This document shows, piece after piece, positions 25,574 through 33,662 of a stretch of DNA of 52,429 nucleotides. The notes beneath the pieces are model-generated. The model was not told the DNA's origin and made no database searches. It saw nothing but the letters and a program-made list of their open reading frames with translations. The stretch lies in NCBI GenBank assembly GCA_003153055.1, contig PMBV01000203.1:8758-61186 (forward strand), written 5' to 3'. This DNA is from Myxococcales bacterium. Lineage in GTDB: Bacteria > Myxococcota > Myxococcia > Myxococcales > Myxococcaceae. The position numbers and the translations under genes are program-made. How positions within the stretch are numbered: the first letter of the stretch is position 1; the number at the start of each line of letters is the position of its first letter.

Positions 25574-26030
25574 TTCGCCCGCGGAGCGAGAGCCACCAGC
25601 GCATGCAGCCGTGAAACCCGTCGACCGGCTCGCAATACATCATCGGGCAGCCACCGACGATGGCGTGAATGCCGAGGCGTTCGCACTCGCGCACCGCCTC
25701 CTGAGACACGCTGCCTTCGCCGAACGAGCGGTGAAACCAGATGCGCTTGATTCCACGCTCACCGCACTGGCGCACCACCTCGGGCGCGACGCTCGGCGGG
25801 GCCGCGAACATCACTCCGTCGAGGTCACCGGGCACCGCGCGAAGGTCGGGGTAGCACGTCGCCCCTTCGAGCTCGGTCGCGCTGGGGTGCAGGGGAATCA
25901 CCTCTCGGCCTGCTGCCTTGAGCCTCCGGAAGATGGCATTGGCGGGCTGGGAGCCTTTGCGCGAAACACCTGCCACGGCGATACGACGGCCGCGAAGAAA
26001 CTCCGCGATGGCCTCGGGGACCTCTGCCAT
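25563..26030 (-). CDS. CoA-binding (YccU-like) Rossmann protein
   Basis: 155 residues from the ATG at 26030. RRIAVAGVSRKGSQPANAIF with LKAAGREVIPLHPSATELEG is the CoA-binding domain signature. FAAPPSVAPEVVRQCGERGI and RIWFHRSFGEGSVS follow, as in stand-alone YccU/YneT proteins. It has C-terminal cysteines (GGCPMMYCEP). Binds acyl-CoA or CoA by family knowledge; physiological role unclear. Confidence 0.87.
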   Translation of the reverse strand: MAEVPEAIAEFLRGRRIAVAGVSRKGSQPANAIFRRLKAAGREVIPLHPSATELEGATCYPDLRAVPGDLDGVMFAAPPSVAPEVVRQCGERGIKRIWFHRSFGEGSVSQEAVRECERLGIHAIVGGCPMMYCEPVDGFHGCMRWWLSLRGRITA

Positions 26031-26101
26031 GAGCACCCTCCTTGGGAACGTCGCGAAACTACCACTGCCGCGGGGAAGTCACGAGCGCCGACGCCGGGCG
26101 T

Positions 26102-27019
26102 TCATCGACCATCGGCGAGGGCTGCATCGAAAAACCCCGCCAGCCGCCGGGGGTATTCGACCGGCGCGACTTCGGCGTAATGGCCGTGGGCAGCCCCCGG
26201 CACCAGCCACCACGGCGCCGAGGGGACGGCCGCGTGCACGCGCTCCATGATGGCTGGGGGCGTGTCGTCGTCGACGCTGCCTGAAATCAACATCAGCGGG
26301 CGCGGGGGGATCTTCCCGATGACGTCGATGGGGCGAAGCGCCTGCACCCCGACTCCGAAGGCTCCGAAGGCGGCCGTGCCGATCGCCGCCGAGAGCCCAG
26401 CGAAGCGCGGCATCTTCCGCTTCAGCTCGTCTTCGAGGGTGGGCCAGATGGGGCCGAGGAGCACGGCGTGGATCCGCTCGTCTTCCACGGCGGCGAGCGC
26501 GACAGTCGTCGACCCGACGGAGAACCCGTAGGCCCCGACCCGCGCGGCGTCAACGTCGGCTCGCGCGCCCAGAAAATCGAGGGCCGCCGCGACGTCGAGG
26601 CGCTCGCGATCACCCCACGTCGCGGTGTCGCCGTCGCTGTCGCCACTGGCCCGGGAGTCATACAGCAGCACGCCGTGCCCCTTCGCCGAGAGGATCTCGG
26701 CTTCCGGCAAGAGCTCGGCGCGATTGTCGGTCAAGCCGTGCACCAGCACCACCGCGTCTCTCCGGCTCCCCGGCACGAACCAGCCGCGCAGCACGAGCCC
26801 GTCGCGAGTCGTGAGCACGACGTCCTCGAGGCCTGGCAACTGGCGGCGCGCGAGGCTCCGCTCCTCTTCGGTCAGGCGGCGCCGCGGGGGGTGCACGAAC
26901 CAGTAGGCCGCGCGAACCGGTGGAACGCCGAGCAGCAGACAGAGGCCCATGGTGGCCGCGAGGGCCCCGCCCGCGAGGCGAGACCAGCGCCGGCGCCCAC
27001 CTGATTCGACCACGCTCAT
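26102..27019 (-). CDS. Membrane-anchored alpha/beta hydrolase
   Basis: 305 residues from the ATG at 27019, overlapping the previous stop (ATGA). An N-terminal membrane anchor (LAGGALAATMGLCLLLGV) precedes an alpha/beta hydrolase of the S33/BAAT type: VVLVHGLTDNRAE oxyanion region, nucleophile elbow GAYGFSVGSTTVAL with Ser, acid GSVDDDTP, and His in PGAAHGHYAEV. The full triad is visible, so it should be active. It is translationally coupled to the double-domain hydrolase upstream. Confidence 0.85.
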   Translation of the reverse strand: MSVVESGGRRRWSRLAGGALAATMGLCLLLGVPPVRAAYWFVHPPRRRLTEEERSLARRQLPGLEDVVLTTRDGLVLRGWFVPGSRRDAVVLVHGLTDNRAELLPEAEILSAKGHGVLLYDSRASGDSDGDTATWGDRERLDVAAALDFLGARADVDAARVGAYGFSVGSTTVALAAVEDERIHAVLLGPIWPTLEDELKRKMPRFAGLSAAIGTAAFGAFGVGVQALRPIDVIGKIPPRPLMLISGSVDDDTPPAIMERVHAAVPSAPWWLVPGAAHGHYAEVAPVEYPRRLAGFFDAALADGR

Positions 27020-28782
27020 GGGCCGAAGCGCTCCGTCAGGTGATCGCAGATGAGCCCCGAGAGCCACGCCTGCGCCGCGTGCGGAGAGAAGGTGTGATCG
27101 GTTCCACCGACGACCTCGAAACGAAAACGCTTCGACCGCCGAAGCCCGCCACCCAAGGCGCCGAGGTGGCCCTGAATGTAGTCGAGCCCGGCGTCGTTCT
27201 CACCGAACACGAACAGCACGTCGGTCTCCCGCTTCAGCTTGCGACGGAGCGCACCCTCGACGTCCAACAGCGCCCCGGGCCTCTGGGGAAGCAGCCGGCG
27301 GGCCGGCCTGGTCACCCTCGCGACCACCCGCTTGGCTACCACGCCGGCGATGCCTCGCAGGTCGACCTCGCCGCGCAGCGCTCGCTTCCAGCTGCTCGGG
27401 TCGAGGAGCCGTTGCCGATAGGTGCGGTTCGAGCCAAAGCTCTTCTTCACCGTCAGCTCGAGCGAATCGCCCTCGCGCCAGACGAAGGTCTGGGGGTTGA
27501 TGAGAATCTCCGAGACCACCCGTGGGTCCTCGAGGGCCGCGTGAAAGGCGACGAACGCGGCCGAGCACAGACCAATCAACACGAACTGCTGGGCCGAGCG
27601 CTCGGTCGACAACCAGTCGAGCACGTCTCGCACGTCGCCCTGCCGAACAGTGGAATAGGGGTGCGCCACGGCGACCAGCTCGGGGGCTGCTCCATCGCCC
27701 ACGCCTGAAGGATCGAAGCGCACCGAGGTGAACCCGAGGCCAGCCAGGCGCCGGGCCAACGTCACGTAGAGCCGGTTGGGCCCGATGCGGTGATCCGCGG
27801 CGGTGTTCAACCAGACGACGACCGGCTTGGGCTGGCTCGGCCGAGTCACCGGCAGCGTCAAGATTCCAAACGCGCGCTCGTCTCGTGCCAAGAACAGGGC
27901 CTCTTCCCGATAGCCAGCAGCCTCGAGCACCGCCGGTTGGGTCGAAACCGGGGGCCGGTCGACGACCGCGAGCTGTGGGTGGGCCTCACCGAGCCAGGCC
28001 ACCACCTTGTCGAAGACCGCCTCGGGGAGAACGGACTTCCGAGGTTCCTGCATCATCTGCACATACCCGTCGATGACGGCGACCTCGACGCTGGCGCCCT
28101 GACCCCGGAGCCTCGTGGCGAGCTTCTCCTCGGGCGACTGAGCGTCACGCGGGAGGATCAAGACCTGGCCACAAGGAGCGGAGGGAGAGCCCAGGAGGTC
28201 GAGCTTCGAGAGGTGCTCCACGGTCTCCTGCGTCAGCACGTACCCCGCGGCCTCCTCGTACTCGGTCGGCGTCGCGGCCGCGGAGGGGTTGTTCAGGAGG
28301 CGGTAGGCGCGAACCTGACGAACATAGGCTCGTCCCGTGAGGTACGGGGCCCACAGCACCAGGCTCGCGATGGACCCGTCGTGCCGCTCGTTCGCCGCGA
28401 TCGCCGCGAAGGTGGCCCCGAGCTGCACCCCGACCAGGCTCACCAGGCTGACTCCTGAGCGTCGCTTCAGCTCGTCGATGGCGGCTCCGACGCTGTCGAG
28501 CCAGGCGCGAACCCGGCCGGGGTCGAGGTCAGTGCCTGCCGAGTCTCCGGTGCCCGCGTAGTCGAAGCGAAGAACGGGAAACCCCACGGCGGCGAGGCGG
28601 TCGGCGAGGATCCGGTAGGCACGCTGCGAGGCGAAGGCCTCCCAACCCCCGGGATTGCAAAGCACGACTCCACAGGTGCGAATCGACTCGCCTTCGCGCG
28701 GAGTCGGCGAATGGAAGGCTCCGAAGAGCCTTTCACTGGCTGACCCGAAGGTCACAGGAACCATCGTTTGCGGTGGTGCCAT
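27016..28782 (-). CDS. Two-domain alpha/beta hydrolase with altered nucleophile elbows
   Basis: 588 residues; ATG at 28782 (a second ATG at 28764). Two alpha/beta hydrolase units are fused. Unit 1 (about 1-270): CNPGGWEAFASQRAYRILA, FDYAGTGDSAG, but the elbow reads LVGVQLGATFAA with Gln in place of Ser. Unit 2 (about 285-588): VWLNTAADHRIGPNRLYVTL, FDPSGVGDG, elbow LIGLCSAAFVAFHA with Cys in the nucleophile position, then GENDAG and GTDHTFSP. It resembles hydrolases found near exosortase and polysaccharide or natural product loci. Unit 1 is probably not catalytic. It is divergent from the adenylation-enzyme cluster at 29035 across a 252-bp gap and may belong with it functionally. Confidence 0.8.
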   Translation of the reverse strand: MAPPQTMVPVTFGSASERLFGAFHSPTPREGESIRTCGVVLCNPGGWEAFASQRAYRILADRLAAVGFPVLRFDYAGTGDSAGTDLDPGRVRAWLDSVGAAIDELKRRSGVSLVSLVGVQLGATFAAIAANERHDGSIASLVLWAPYLTGRAYVRQVRAYRLLNNPSAAATPTEYEEAAGYVLTQETVEHLSKLDLLGSPSAPCGQVLILPRDAQSPEEKLATRLRGQGASVEVAVIDGYVQMMQEPRKSVLPEAVFDKVVAWLGEAHPQLAVVDRPPVSTQPAVLEAAGYREEALFLARDERAFGILTLPVTRPSQPKPVVVWLNTAADHRIGPNRLYVTLARRLAGLGFTSVRFDPSGVGDGAAPELVAVAHPYSTVRQGDVRDVLDWLSTERSAQQFVLIGLCSAAFVAFHAALEDPRVVSEILINPQTFVWREGDSLELTVKKSFGSNRTYRQRLLDPSSWKRALRGEVDLRGIAGVVAKRVVARVTRPARRLLPQRPGALLDVEGALRRKLKRETDVLFVFGENDAGLDYIQGHLGALGGGLRRSKRFRFEVVGGTDHTFSPHAAQAWLSGLICDHLTERFGP

Positions 28783-29034
28783 CGGGGCGATTCAGTCTCC
28801 ACTGGAGGAGTACGAGGGCGCAAGAGGTTCTGTAGGCAGCGCCAATGCCGCAAAAAACCAAAACATGGGGGAGTTCTTCGATTATAGGTCAGACCGCGCG
28901 GCGAACCGCTCTTTTCCGGTCTCCGGGGCTGGAGTAGCGTCTCGCGCTCACGTGAGGCGGCCTTTGGCGGCAGTCTCGAGCGAACACATCGACTGATGCA
29001 CCACACACCCCCAGCACCTCGAGGTTGAGCGGGA

Positions 29035-30570
29035 ATGATCTCACTCGTCCAGCAGTACTTCGCTGAGTCCGCGGCGCGGTTTCCGACCAAACCTGGAATC
29101 TGCTGCGATGGTGACTCGCTGACCTTCCAGGAGGCCGAGTCCTTCAGCAACGCGTTCTCCCGGGCCCTCCGCGAGGCGGGGGTTCGCCGAGGGCAGTTCG
29201 TGCCGTTCTTCATGAACAAGAGCGTGCGCTCGATCCTCTCCATCTTGAGCGTGCTGAAGGCCGACTGCGCCTACGTACCGATCGACGCCAAGTCGCCCGC
29301 GCAGCGACTCCAGAGCATCCTCAAGGCCACCGCCGCGACCGTGGTCATCGTCGATGACGAGAGCCTGCCGGTGCTCGAGACGCTGCTCCCAGCCGAGGGC
29401 CGGCCGCGCCTGGTGAACATCAGCCAGTTCAAGCCGGTCGACGTGGCGCCGGTCGTCTGTCACAACCTGTCCATCGACGTCGCCTATGTGCTGTTCACGT
29501 CTGGGTCCACCGGCGTGCCCAAGGGCGTGATGATTCCTCACAAGGCAATCATCGACTACATCGACTGGTGCGTGGAGACGTACCAGTTGACCCACGACGA
29601 CGTCATCTCGAACCACGCCCCGCTCTACTTCGACAACTCCACCTTCGACTTGTATTGCGCATTCAAGACGGGCGCGACGTTGCACCTCGTACATGACGAG
29701 CTGAACGCCGTCATCCCCAGCATGGTGCGGTGGTTGTCCGAGCGGCAGATCACCACGTTCTTCTGCGTGCCGTCGGTGCTGAGCATGCTGCTCCGCTCCC
29801 GGCGTCTCAAGCCCGCGAGCTTCCCCAAGCTCCGCCACGTCATCGCCGCCGGAGAGGTGCTGCCGCGCGACGTCTTGGCCGAGTGGATGGAGCTCTACCC
29901 ACACATTCAGTTCACCAACATGTACGGGCCCACGGAGATCACCGTCGATTGCAGCTTTCACGTGCAGCGCACCAAGCCCAGTAAAGACGTGCTCTCGATT
30001 CCCATCGGCAAGGCACGCACCAACATGGAGCTCTTCGTGCGCCTCGAGAGCGGCGAGCTGAGCCAGGCAGTGGGCGCTCAGGGCGAGCTGTTGGTGCGAG
30101 GGACGTCAGTGGCCTACGGCTACCTGGGAGACCCGGAGCGGACCCAGAAGGCCTTCATTCAGAACCCCCAGCACCAGTTCTTCCACGACCCGCTGTACCG
30201 CACCGGCGATCTGGTTCGCATCGACGAGCACGGCGACTATCTGTTCCTCGGCCGGGCCGATGACCAGGTCAAGTTCCTCGGGTACCGCATCGAGCTGGGC
30301 GAGATCGAGGCCTCGCTGGTCGCCGTCGAGGGCGTCCAGGAGGGCGTGGTCGTCTTCAACAACAGCCCCAACGAGGCCGACCGGGAGCTGGGCGCCTTGG
30401 TGAGCCTCAAAGACGGCTTTCCCATCGAGGGCGTGCGCGAGGCGTTGAAGAAGCGCCTGCCGGGCTACATGGTGCCCTCCCGCATGGTCGTCACCCGCGA
30501 CGAGTTTCCCCGCACCTCGAACGGAAAGTACGACCGCAAACGGGCGCTCCAGGTAGTTTTTGCGTCATGA
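29035..30570 (+). CDS. Stand-alone amino-acid adenylation enzyme (NRPS A-domain type)
   Basis: 511 residues, ATG at 29035. Complete adenylation cores: A2 KADCAYVPIDAKSP, A3 LFTSGSTGVPKGVM, A5 NMYGPTEITVDC, A7 YRTGDLVR, A8 GRADDQVKFLGYRIELGEIE and A10 NGKYDRK with the catalytic Lys. No carrier or condensation domain is attached; the partner carrier protein is encoded at 31138. Aligned by eye to GrsA, the pocket reads roughly D-N-F-F-I-A-M-V-D-K. The leading Asp suggests an alpha-amino acid, but I do not recognise the code. It activates an amino acid with ATP and loads the carrier. It is the first gene of the plus-strand cluster. Confidence 0.9.
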   Translation: MISLVQQYFAESAARFPTKPGICCDGDSLTFQEAESFSNAFSRALREAGVRRGQFVPFFMNKSVRSILSILSVLKADCAYVPIDAKSPAQRLQSILKATAATVVIVDDESLPVLETLLPAEGRPRLVNISQFKPVDVAPVVCHNLSIDVAYVLFTSGSTGVPKGVMIPHKAIIDYIDWCVETYQLTHDDVISNHAPLYFDNSTFDLYCAFKTGATLHLVHDELNAVIPSMVRWLSERQITTFFCVPSVLSMLLRSRRLKPASFPKLRHVIAAGEVLPRDVLAEWMELYPHIQFTNMYGPTEITVDCSFHVQRTKPSKDVLSIPIGKARTNMELFVRLESGELSQAVGAQGELLVRGTSVAYGYLGDPERTQKAFIQNPQHQFFHDPLYRTGDLVRIDEHGDYLFLGRADDQVKFLGYRIELGEIEASLVAVEGVQEGVVVFNNSPNEADRELGALVSLKDGFPIEGVREALKKRLPGYMVPSRMVVTRDEFPRTSNGKYDRKRALQVVFAS

Positions 30571-30676
30571 TCCGGATCCAGCGATCAGTGGGCACTTCTC
30601 TGGGCGAAAAGGTTGCCTTCGCGAGTTCTCGCGATGGTGCCTTGAACGGCCACACTTCCTCGGGCATGATTTTGTG

Positions 30677-31135
30677 ATGTGCTTGTGGTCGGGTGGAGCG
30701 GAGTCTGGTGGTGCGGAGCCGACACTCGTCACGGGCATCGACTTGGTAGACGTGCGAGAAGTGAGCGCCTCCGTCGAGCACTTCGGCGAGCGCTACCTTC
30801 GACGGGTCTACACCGATCAAGAGGTCAACAGTTGTGGGCGTGGTGCCCCGCGCTTCACCACTCGACTGGCGGCGCGGTTCGCAGCCAAGGAGGCAGTCCT
30901 CAAAGTACTGCGGGCGCCAGAACATGGCATCGATTGGCGCTCGATCGAGGTCGTCCGGTGCGATGACGGGGCGCCGGAGCTGAGGCTCGAAGGCAGAGCA
31001 GCTGAAGTGGCAGCTCAGAAGGGGTTCTTTTCCTTCTCCGTGAGCCTGACACACGAGACAGATTACGCTGGTGCCGTCGTCATCGGCCAGCGACACAAAA
31101 CAACCAAAACTCGAAGCTTCTTTCGATGGAGATGA
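30677..31135 (+). CDS. AcpS-type 4'-phosphopantetheinyl transferase
   Basis: 152 residues from the ATG at 30677; the frame opens at 30560. GIDLVDVREVSASVEHFG carries the metal-binding Asp22, and LAARFAAKEAVLKVL carries Glu72 of the AcpS signature. FSVSLTHETDYAGAVVI is the final conserved strand. It should attach phosphopantetheine to the carrier encoded next, whose start region it overlaps or nearly touches. A dedicated AcpS-like enzyme inside this cluster supports the carrier being distinct from fatty-acid ACP. Confidence 0.85.
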   Translation: MCLWSGGAESGGAEPTLVTGIDLVDVREVSASVEHFGERYLRRVYTDQEVNSCGRGAPRFTTRLAARFAAKEAVLKVLRAPEHGIDWRSIEVVRCDDGAPELRLEGRAAEVAAQKGFFSFSVSLTHETDYAGAVVIGQRHKTTKTRSFFRWR

Positions 31136-31137
31136 GC

Positions 31138-31386
31138 ATGGCGATTACTGACGATATCCGGTTGATCCTGAAGGAACATGGCCGACTCTCGACCGACGTG
31201 GCCACCATTCCCGAGGAAGGCGATCTGTACCAGGCGGGGTTGACCTCGCACGCGAGCGTCAACGTCATGCTGGCGCTCGAGGGGAAATTCGATGTGGAGT
31301 TCCCCGACCGCATGCTGCGTCGCGGTGTCTTTTCCCGCATCTCGACGATTCGTGAAGCGGTTGAAGAGCTCACCGCTGGTCGGTGA
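31138..31386 (+). CDS. Acyl/aminoacyl carrier protein
   Basis: 82 residues from the ATG at 31138, which has GGAG ten bases upstream; ATGs at 31126 and 31132 are alternatives. The attachment site is Ser37 in DLYQAGLTSHASVNVML, where the usual G-x-D-S is L-T-S. That variant and the following LALEGKFDVEFPDRML are, from my memory of the family, typical of carriers that partner stand-alone amino-acid ligases. It immediately follows the phosphopantetheinyl transferase and its stop overlaps the next start (GTGA). Confidence 0.88.
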   Translation: MAITDDIRLILKEHGRLSTDVATIPEEGDLYQAGLTSHASVNVMLALEGKFDVEFPDRMLRRGVFSRISTIREAVEELTAGR

Positions 31387-32612
31387 ACCCGGCAGAGTCA
31401 TTTTCCAAGGGAATCACTCGAGAAAGAAGGTGTGTTTTGTACATTGACACGTCGAAGTCGCCCTGGGTCGAAGCTGTCCGGGGAATCGCTCGCGAAGTCG
31501 TCGCCGTGCACGCCGATGACGTTGATAAGGCGGCTCGGTTTCCCACGGAGGCCTTCGCGGCCCTGAAGAAGGCGAAGCTGCTGAGCGCCTATGTGCCGAA
31601 GGAATTGGGTGGTGCGGGGTGCACCATCACCGAGATCGCGGCCATGTGCGAGGAGCTCGGTCGATACTGTGTGTCGACCGCGATGATCTTCGGCATGCAC
31701 CAGATTCAGGTGGCCACCTTCGTGCACCACGCGATGAGCTCCCCGTACTTCCGCAAGTACATGCAGGAGATCGTCGAGAAGCAGCTCCTCATCGCGTCGG
31801 TCACCTCGGAGGTCGGCACCAGCGGCCACATGCGCCGCAGCATCTGCGCCGTCGTCCAGACCGGTGACTCGTTCAAGCTCGAGAAGTCCGGCACGATGGT
31901 CTCGTATGGAGAGGCCGCCGACGACCTGCTGATCAGCGCGCGCCGAAACCCCACCGCCGCCAACAACGATCAGGTGTTGGTGCTGGTGCGCAAGGGCGAG
32001 GTCGTGCTGTCCAAGAAGGGCCCCTGGGACACCCTGGGTGGCCGCGGCACCTGCAGCCCCTCCTTCCTCTGCACCACGACCGGCAAGGCGGAGCAGATCA
32101 TGGAGGTGCCCTTCGACGACAGCTCAGCCATCACGGTGGTGCCGGTGTCGCACCTCCTGTGGTGCTCGGCGTGGCTGGGCGCGGGCTCCGCGTCGCTCGG
32201 CAAAGCCCACACGTTCGTTCGGAAGCAGGCGCGCGCCAACCCAGACGTGGTGCCTCCCCAGGCCACCCCGCTGGCGAACACCGCGACCAAGCTTCAGGCC
32301 ATGCGCGGCTACATTCGCAGCTGCATCGCCGAGTACGAGCGCTTCCGCGCCATGCCAGACTCGGGCAACGCCGAGCTGACCACGGTCCCCTACGCGGCCA
32401 AGGTCAACAACCTCAAGGTCTGGACCTCGCGGACGCTGGTCGAGATCGTCCAGGAGGCCATGGTGATCTGCGGCGTCTCCTCGTACGTGAACGGTTCGCC
32501 CTACTCGCTCACCCGGCAGATCCGAGACGCGCTGTCGGCGCCGCTGCAGATCGGCAACGACCGTATTCTCTCGACCAACGCCTCGCTCTTGCTCATCACC
32601 AAAGAGATTTGA
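31383..32612 (+). CDS. Acyl-CoA dehydrogenase-like flavoprotein, probably acting on carrier-bound substrate
   Basis: 409 residues from the GTG at 31383 overlapping the carrier stop; a TTG about 19 codons later, with AAGG upstream, could be the true start. It has the ACAD fold: AYVPKELGGAGCTITEIAAM, ELGRYCVSTAMIFGMHQ, LLIASVTSEVGTSG (flavin/substrate strand), VSYGEAADDLLISAR, and the C-terminal helices with EAMVICGVSSY. By position next to a carrier protein it likely desaturates an aminoacyl or acyl thioester on that carrier, as prolyl-carrier dehydrogenases do. The substrate is not deducible. Confidence 0.85.
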   Translation: MNPAESFSKGITRERRCVLYIDTSKSPWVEAVRGIAREVVAVHADDVDKAARFPTEAFAALKKAKLLSAYVPKELGGAGCTITEIAAMCEELGRYCVSTAMIFGMHQIQVATFVHHAMSSPYFRKYMQEIVEKQLLIASVTSEVGTSGHMRRSICAVVQTGDSFKLEKSGTMVSYGEAADDLLISARRNPTAANNDQVLVLVRKGEVVLSKKGPWDTLGGRGTCSPSFLCTTTGKAEQIMEVPFDDSSAITVVPVSHLLWCSAWLGAGSASLGKAHTFVRKQARANPDVVPPQATPLANTATKLQAMRGYIRSCIAEYERFRAMPDSGNAELTTVPYAAKVNNLKVWTSRTLVEIVQEAMVICGVSSYVNGSPYSLTRQIRDALSAPLQIGNDRILSTNASLLLITKEI

Positions 32613-32668
32613 CCGACGTCCCCCGACCTCGGCCAGGCACTCCCTGGTCGAGGCTCACCCCCGCCCCC

Positions 32669-33658
32669 GTGACTTCAGTGACTGTCTTCGCCTTCGCCCC
32701 GATCGACCCGGCCACGTACTCTGCGCACGAGCTCCATCGTGCCCAGCGCGCCTGGAACGAGTCCAACTGTTACATCGACGTCTGGGTCGAGGTCCTGCAC
32801 GCGCAAGGGCTCGACCCCCTCGCCTGCTTGCCTTTCGTCCTCGGCATCGACTTCGAGGGAGACCAGTGGACCTTCTTCAAGCCACCGCTCGAGGACCTCA
32901 GCGAGATGTACGGGCTCGAGGTGCAGGAGCTCAACGTCTGGCGCCCGCTCATTCACCACGTGGTGGAGCAGCTCAAGGGCGGGAAGATCGTCCTCACCGA
33001 ATCAGACTCGTTCTACTTGCCCGACACCCAGGGCACTGACTATCGCCAGAACCACGTCAAGACGACCATCGGCATCCAGGAGATCGACGTCGACGGGCGC
33101 CGGCTGCGCTACTTTCACAACCGCGGCTATCACGAGCTCTCGGGCGACGACTTCGCCCACACGTTCCGCCTCGACCGCCCGGCGGATCCGACCGTGTTGC
33201 CGCTGTTCGCCGAGTTCGTACGCCTCTCCCGCGTGGAGCGGCACGGCCCCGACGAGCTCACCCGGCTCTCCCTCGGGCTCCTCGCCAAGCACCTCCGCCG
33301 CCGGCCGTCGACCAACCCGGTCACCGGCTTCAAGCCGCGCTTCATCGCCGACGTCGAGTGGATCAAGACCGAGGGGTTGGGCACGTTCCACGGCTACGCC
33401 TTCGCGACGATGCGGCAGCTCGGAGCGGCGTTCGAGTTCGCCACCGAGTACCTCCGCTGGCTGGGGGCACACGGGCAGACCGGCCTCGAGCCCATCGCCG
33501 CCCACTTCGACGCCATCTCGGAGGACACCAAGGCGCTGGTGCTGAAGACGGCCCGGGCCGTCAACACCAAGCGCGCGGTGGATTTCGCTCCGCTCCTCGA
33601 CGGCATCGGGGCGAGCTGGCAGAGCGGCATGGACGCCTTGGCAGCGCGCTTCGGGTGA
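32669..33658 (+). CDS. DUF1839-family protein, possible BtrH-like thiol acyltransferase
   Basis: About 329 residues from the GTG at 32669; a GTG at 32678 and a TTG at 32609 overlapping the previous stop are alternatives. The signature is NESNCYIDVWVEVLHAQGLD, then DFEGDQWTFFKPPLEDL, YLPDTQGTDYRQNHVKTTIG and YFHNRGYHELSG. Cys34 and His129 lie in the order expected of the papain-like BtrH fold, an enzyme known to transfer an aminoacyl group from a carrier to an aminoglycoside. The catalytic assignment is my inference. It is four bases from the GH2-like gene. Confidence 0.78.
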   Translation: MTSVTVFAFAPIDPATYSAHELHRAQRAWNESNCYIDVWVEVLHAQGLDPLACLPFVLGIDFEGDQWTFFKPPLEDLSEMYGLEVQELNVWRPLIHHVVEQLKGGKIVLTESDSFYLPDTQGTDYRQNHVKTTIGIQEIDVDGRRLRYFHNRGYHELSGDDFAHTFRLDRPADPTVLPLFAEFVRLSRVERHGPDELTRLSLGLLAKHLRRRPSTNPVTGFKPRFIADVEWIKTEGLGTFHGYAFATMRQLGAAFEFATEYLRWLGAHGQTGLEPIAAHFDAISEDTKALVLKTARAVNTKRAVDFAPLLDGIGASWQSGMDALAARFG

Positions 33659-33662
33659 CCCC

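Noticed and set aside
32159..32668. Long 5' extension of the DUF1839 frame
   Set aside because: It is an overlapping frame inside the acyl-CoA dehydrogenase gene; family resemblance starts only near 32669.
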